Positions 61,552 to 64,000 of a DNA stretch of 64,000 nucleotides are shown here, in pieces (within the stretch, counting starts at the first letter, position 1; each line of letters begins with the position of its first letter). Where the stretch lies: contig NZ_QICI01000073.1 in the NCBI RefSeq assembly GCF_004119445.1, positions 19,152-83,151 of the forward strand. Direction: 5' to 3'. Below the pieces are notes generated by a model. That model saw only the letters and a program-made list of their open reading frames with translations, was not told where the DNA came from and ran no database searches. The stretch is from Chryseobacterium sp. CH21. Lineage in GTDB: Bacteria > Bacteroidota > Bacteroidia > Flavobacteriales > Weeksellaceae. Both the position numbers and the translations under genes were made by a program.

Positions 61552-61571
61552 ACCTGTATAAAAAACAAACC

Positions 61572-61594
61572 CGAAACAAAATGTTCCGGGCTTT
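61572..61594. terminator. Probable terminator between convergent small membrane-protein genes
   Basis: Arms CCCGAAAC and GTTCCGGG with one mismatch, between the genes at 61551 and 61593. Confidence 0.5.
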
Positions 61595-61820
61595 ATAATG
61601 TCTTGTTGATATCAAATATCTTTCTTTTTTCGTTGACGGGCTGATAACCATATTTTCTAACCATAACGGAAGTCAGAACCACTAAAATAAGGCTGATCGC
61701 AATATTGGAATTTTCCGGATGAACAATAGCCTGATAAAGATTATAACCGAAAATGGCAGATACAATAGCAATCAGAATATTGTTTACGTAAGCATACTGG
61801 TTTTTTGTAGATGTTTTCAT
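61593..61820 (-). CDS. Small membrane protein, paralogue B
   Basis: A 75-residue two-helix membrane protein paralogous to the gene at 59116 (shared NQYA, GYNLYQAIVHPE, VVLTSVMVRKYG). It has an extra charged C-terminal tail of about 14 residues. The upstream element 61847-61877 is shared with its paralogue. Function unknown. Confidence 0.8.
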   Translation of the reverse strand: MKTSTKNQYAYVNNILIAIVSAIFGYNLYQAIVHPENSNIAISLILVVLTSVMVRKYGYQPVNEKRKIFDINKTL

Positions 61821-61846
61821 AGTAGTATTTTTTATTGTTATTTACT

Positions 61847-61877
61847 CAGTAAGTATGATAACTTAAAAAACGTTACA
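61847..61877 (-). promoter_or_regulatory. Conserved promoter element, copy B
   Basis: Minus-strand TGTAACG with CATACTTACTG 13 nt downstream, same as copy A at 59340-59370, and conserved on into the leader (AACAATAAAAAATA). Confidence 0.5.
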
Positions 61878-61967
61878 GAAAAATTTCAAAAATTTTTTTT
61901 TTAAAATGATCTCAATATATTTTAATCACCAGAATAGAATACCTCGCATCCCGGCCCCAAAAAATAA

Positions 61968-63155
61968 TTACGAAATCACACCGCTGCCAATCAATTCATC
62001 ATCAATATACCATGACGCAAACTGTCCTTCTGCAATCGCCGACTGAAGTTCATCAAATTCAACATACAAAGCATTTTCAAACTGAAATAGCGTCGCTTTC
62101 TGCAAAGATTGTCTGTATCTGAATCTGGCCAATACTTCCATGGATTCTCCATTCTGAAGTTTCATATCCTCACGTACCCAGTGAAGCTCAGCGTTATCAA
62201 TTTTCAGGGCTTTTTTGTGAAGTCCAGGGAAATGGCTTCCTTCGCCCACAAAAATGATATTGTTTTCCATGTCTCTTGAGACAATAAAGCAGCTTTCTTT
62301 ATGACCGCCTATACCAAGTCCTCTGCTTTGTCCGATGGTGAAAAACTGGGCTCCCTGATGTTTCCCGATTACTTTTCCGTCAGCTTTTTTATAATTGATT
62401 TTTCTTGATAAAAACTCAAGTTCTTCTTCCTTGGATGAAAACTCAGGTTTTTCTTCTGAAAATAAAGGTGAATCTTTGAAAATTTCTACAATTTCTCCTT
62501 CATTAGGTTTTAATTGCTGCTGTAAAAACTGTGGAAGGCTTACTTTTCCGATAAAACATAATCCCTGAGAATCTTTTTTATCCGCCGTTACCAATCCGAT
62601 TTCTTTCGCAATTTCTCTTACCTGAGGTTTTGTAAGTTCTCCGATGGGGAATAGAGCTTTAGAAAGCTGGTCCTGGCTCAGCTGGCAAAGGAAATAAGAC
62701 TGATCTTTATTGTTGTCTTTCCCGGCCAGAAGATGGAAAATTTCTTTCCCGTTTTCATCAAAAGTAGAATTTACCCTTGCATAATGTCCTGTAGCAACCT
62801 TATCTGCTCCTAAAGACATTGCGGTCTTCATAAACACATCGAATTTTACTTCTCTGTTACACAAAACATCAGGGTTGGGAGTTCTTCCTTTTTGATATTC
62901 ATCAAACATATAATCAACGATACGTTCTTTGTAAAGTTCACTCATGTCTATCACCTGGAAAGGAATTCCAAGCTTTTGTGCCACCATAAGGGCATCATTA
63001 CTGTCCTCAATCCAGGGACATTCATCTTCTAATGTTACGGAAGCATCGTTCCAGTTTCTCATGAATAAAGCCACTACTTCATGGCCTTGCTGCTGCAGCA
63101 AATAAGCTGTAACACTAGAATCTACACCTCCGGAGAGGCCTACTACTACTTTCAT
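61968..63155 (-). CDS. mnmA: tRNA-specific 2-thiouridylase MnmA
   Basis: A 395-residue ATP-pyrophosphatase that puts sulfur at position 2 of U34 in tRNAs for Lys, Glu and Gln. The PP-loop is VVVGLSGGVDSSVTAYLLQQQG; the two catalytic cysteines lie in GRTPNPDVLCNREVKF and SQGLCFIGKVSLPQFLQQQL. IGQSRGLGIGG and the C-terminal beta-barrel are typical. Both MnmA and MnmG, which modify the same nucleotide, are in this window. Confidence 0.97.
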   Translation of the reverse strand: MKVVVGLSGGVDSSVTAYLLQQQGHEVVALFMRNWNDASVTLEDECPWIEDSNDALMVAQKLGIPFQVIDMSELYKERIVDYMFDEYQKGRTPNPDVLCNREVKFDVFMKTAMSLGADKVATGHYARVNSTFDENGKEIFHLLAGKDNNKDQSYFLCQLSQDQLSKALFPIGELTKPQVREIAKEIGLVTADKKDSQGLCFIGKVSLPQFLQQQLKPNEGEIVEIFKDSPLFSEEKPEFSSKEEELEFLSRKINYKKADGKVIGKHQGAQFFTIGQSRGLGIGGHKESCFIVSRDMENNIIFVGEGSHFPGLHKKALKIDNAELHWVREDMKLQNGESMEVLARFRYRQSLQKATLFQFENALYVEFDELQSAIAEGQFASWYIDDELIGSGVIS

Positions 63156-63347
63156 TGTATTTCAATTTTACGAAACTCTTAACGGGAGTTCTTAGTTTGA
63201 TGCGGCAAAAATACGATTAATAAAGTCGTAAAAAAACCATAATTTTAAACATTGATAAAAACGATAGAATAACCAATCACATTTTTATCACTCTCTCTGA
63301 AGATGGAAACAGATGAGTGTATAATTTTAAAACAATAAATAGAACAT

Positions 63348-63875
63348 ATGAAAAAGTTTATTATTTCTGTGATGCTGATAAGCTCAGGATCACTTTTTTC
63401 CCAGGTTTCAATAGGTACACAGGCACAGGAAAACAATAGATGGACGTTTGGAGGTGGTATCGGATTAGGATTCGGGAGCAATAGTTCATTTAATTTGCAG
63501 GCTTCACCAAGAGTAGGTTACAGTCTTACAGAGGATCTTGAAGCTGGAGCTATAGGAAGTGTATCATGGCAGACTTCCAATTCTTATAAATCTACCATGT
63601 TTGGAGTTGGACCATTTGTGAACTATTATTTTGCCAGATCATTTTATGTAGGAGCCAATTATCAGCATTTCTTTATCAATTATAAAGACAAATACTACGA
63701 TTATAAATACAATACAGAAGAAAATGCACTATATCTTGGAGGAGGTTATATGCAGAGAATCGGGAATAATTCCTTTATGCAGTTAGGATTGATGTATAAT
63801 GTACTTTGGAAGCAGAATTCCAGTGTGTTTACAAGCGGTCTGATCCCGAATATTGGTTTTGTAGTAGGACTTTAA
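63348..63875 (+). CDS. Outer-membrane beta-barrel protein
   Basis: A 175-residue protein with signal peptide MKKFIISVMLISSGSLFSQ and a small barrel of alternating hydrophobic strands (NRWTFGGGIGLGFGSNSSFNLQASPRVGYSLTEDLEAG, YYFARSFYVGANYQHFFINY, ALYLGGGYMQRIGNNSFMQLGLMYNVLW, LIPNIGFVVGL). It fits the OmpW/OprF-like eight-strand class (outer membrane beta-barrel domain). No enzymatic function. Confidence 0.82.
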   Translation: MKKFIISVMLISSGSLFSQVSIGTQAQENNRWTFGGGIGLGFGSNSSFNLQASPRVGYSLTEDLEAGAIGSVSWQTSNSYKSTMFGVGPFVNYYFARSFYVGANYQHFFINYKDKYYDYKYNTEENALYLGGGYMQRIGNNSFMQLGLMYNVLWKQNSSVFTSGLIPNIGFVVGL

Positions 63876-63940
63876 TTTTATCAATAGGAACGGACTTTAA
63901 CCGTTAATTATAAGATAGAATTAGCCAAAAACGTATAAAA

Positions 63941-63970
63941 AAACACCCCGGAAAATTTTCGGGGGTGTTT
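63941..63970 (+). terminator. Terminator after the outer-membrane barrel gene
   Basis: Arms AAACACCCC and GGGGTGTTT with internal GAAAATTTTC, followed by a T-rich stretch. Confidence 0.8.
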
Positions 63971-64000
63971 CTATTTAAAATTAAACTATTTATTTAATTA

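Noticed and set aside
1..64000. CRISPR array, tRNA or rRNA gene, insertion sequence, prophage
   Set aside because: No regularly spaced repeats, tRNA arm motifs, rRNA signatures, transposase or phage structural genes were recognised.

Overview
The window looks like a chromosomal segment of a Chryseobacterium-like flavobacterium (Bacteroidota, Weeksellaceae). The evidence is low G+C with AT-rich spacers, promoters with a TAnnTTTG -7 box, a fused MurF-alanine racemase, a SprE/PorW-type type IX secretion lipoprotein, 2TM-domain proteins, and many genes with little Shine-Dalgarno signal. No rRNA, tRNA, CRISPR array or insertion sequence was recognised.

Left part (1-8.1 kb): a dense, almost entirely minus-strand ADP-ribose/NAD island. 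In transcription order it holds an NrtR-type Nudix regulator (frameshifted), a NADAR (YbiA-like) protein, a 2-oxoglutarate/Fe(II) oxygenase, then a second unit of a coiled-coil protein, a VWA protein, a short PurA/PurZ-like synthetase, an ALC1-like macrodomain, a protein with an ART-like N-terminus fused to a bacterial PARG domain, a DUF4291 protein, a YmdB-type macrodomain, a class III sirtuin and the first 31 codons of an ADP-ribosylglycohydrolase cut by the window edge. Several of these genes overlap by ATGA or TGATG. The two units start at nearly identical 29-bp elements containing GTGTTAATnTTACAC, which I propose as the operator of the adjacent regulator. This is the best candidate for an undescribed system.

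Middle (8.2-37 kb): housekeeping genes. They include lepA, an ECF sigma/anti-sigma unit, a DUF2520-kdsC-maf operon, the sprE-like gene (frameshifted), tsaB, rnr, rpiB, pgk, mnmG, ybeY, a patatin-barrel protein, murF-alr and tdk. Two perfect parS palindromes (TGTTTCACGTGAAACA) bracket mnmG. A spacer between rpiB and pgk with DnaA-box-like words, and a 1.5 kb gene-free stretch, lie close by, so this is probably the replication-origin region.

Right part (37-64 kb): an acidic repeat protein with rsmI, a WG-repeat protein, fabG, guaC, surE, a C-terminal processing protease, sodC, a PPTase, an AraC regulator, a TonB-dependent receptor, a LytS/LytTR two-component cluster interleaved with four 2TM modules, a DUF6051 hydrolase, a pair of small membrane-protein paralogues with a conserved promoter, mnmA and an outer-membrane barrel.

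Data quality: four genes (nrtR, the hypothetical at 10.9 kb, sprE, the methyltransferase at 28.5 kb) are each repaired by adding a single base, mostly in a homopolymer, and a fifth site is possible. This points to assembly undercalling rather than real inactivation.
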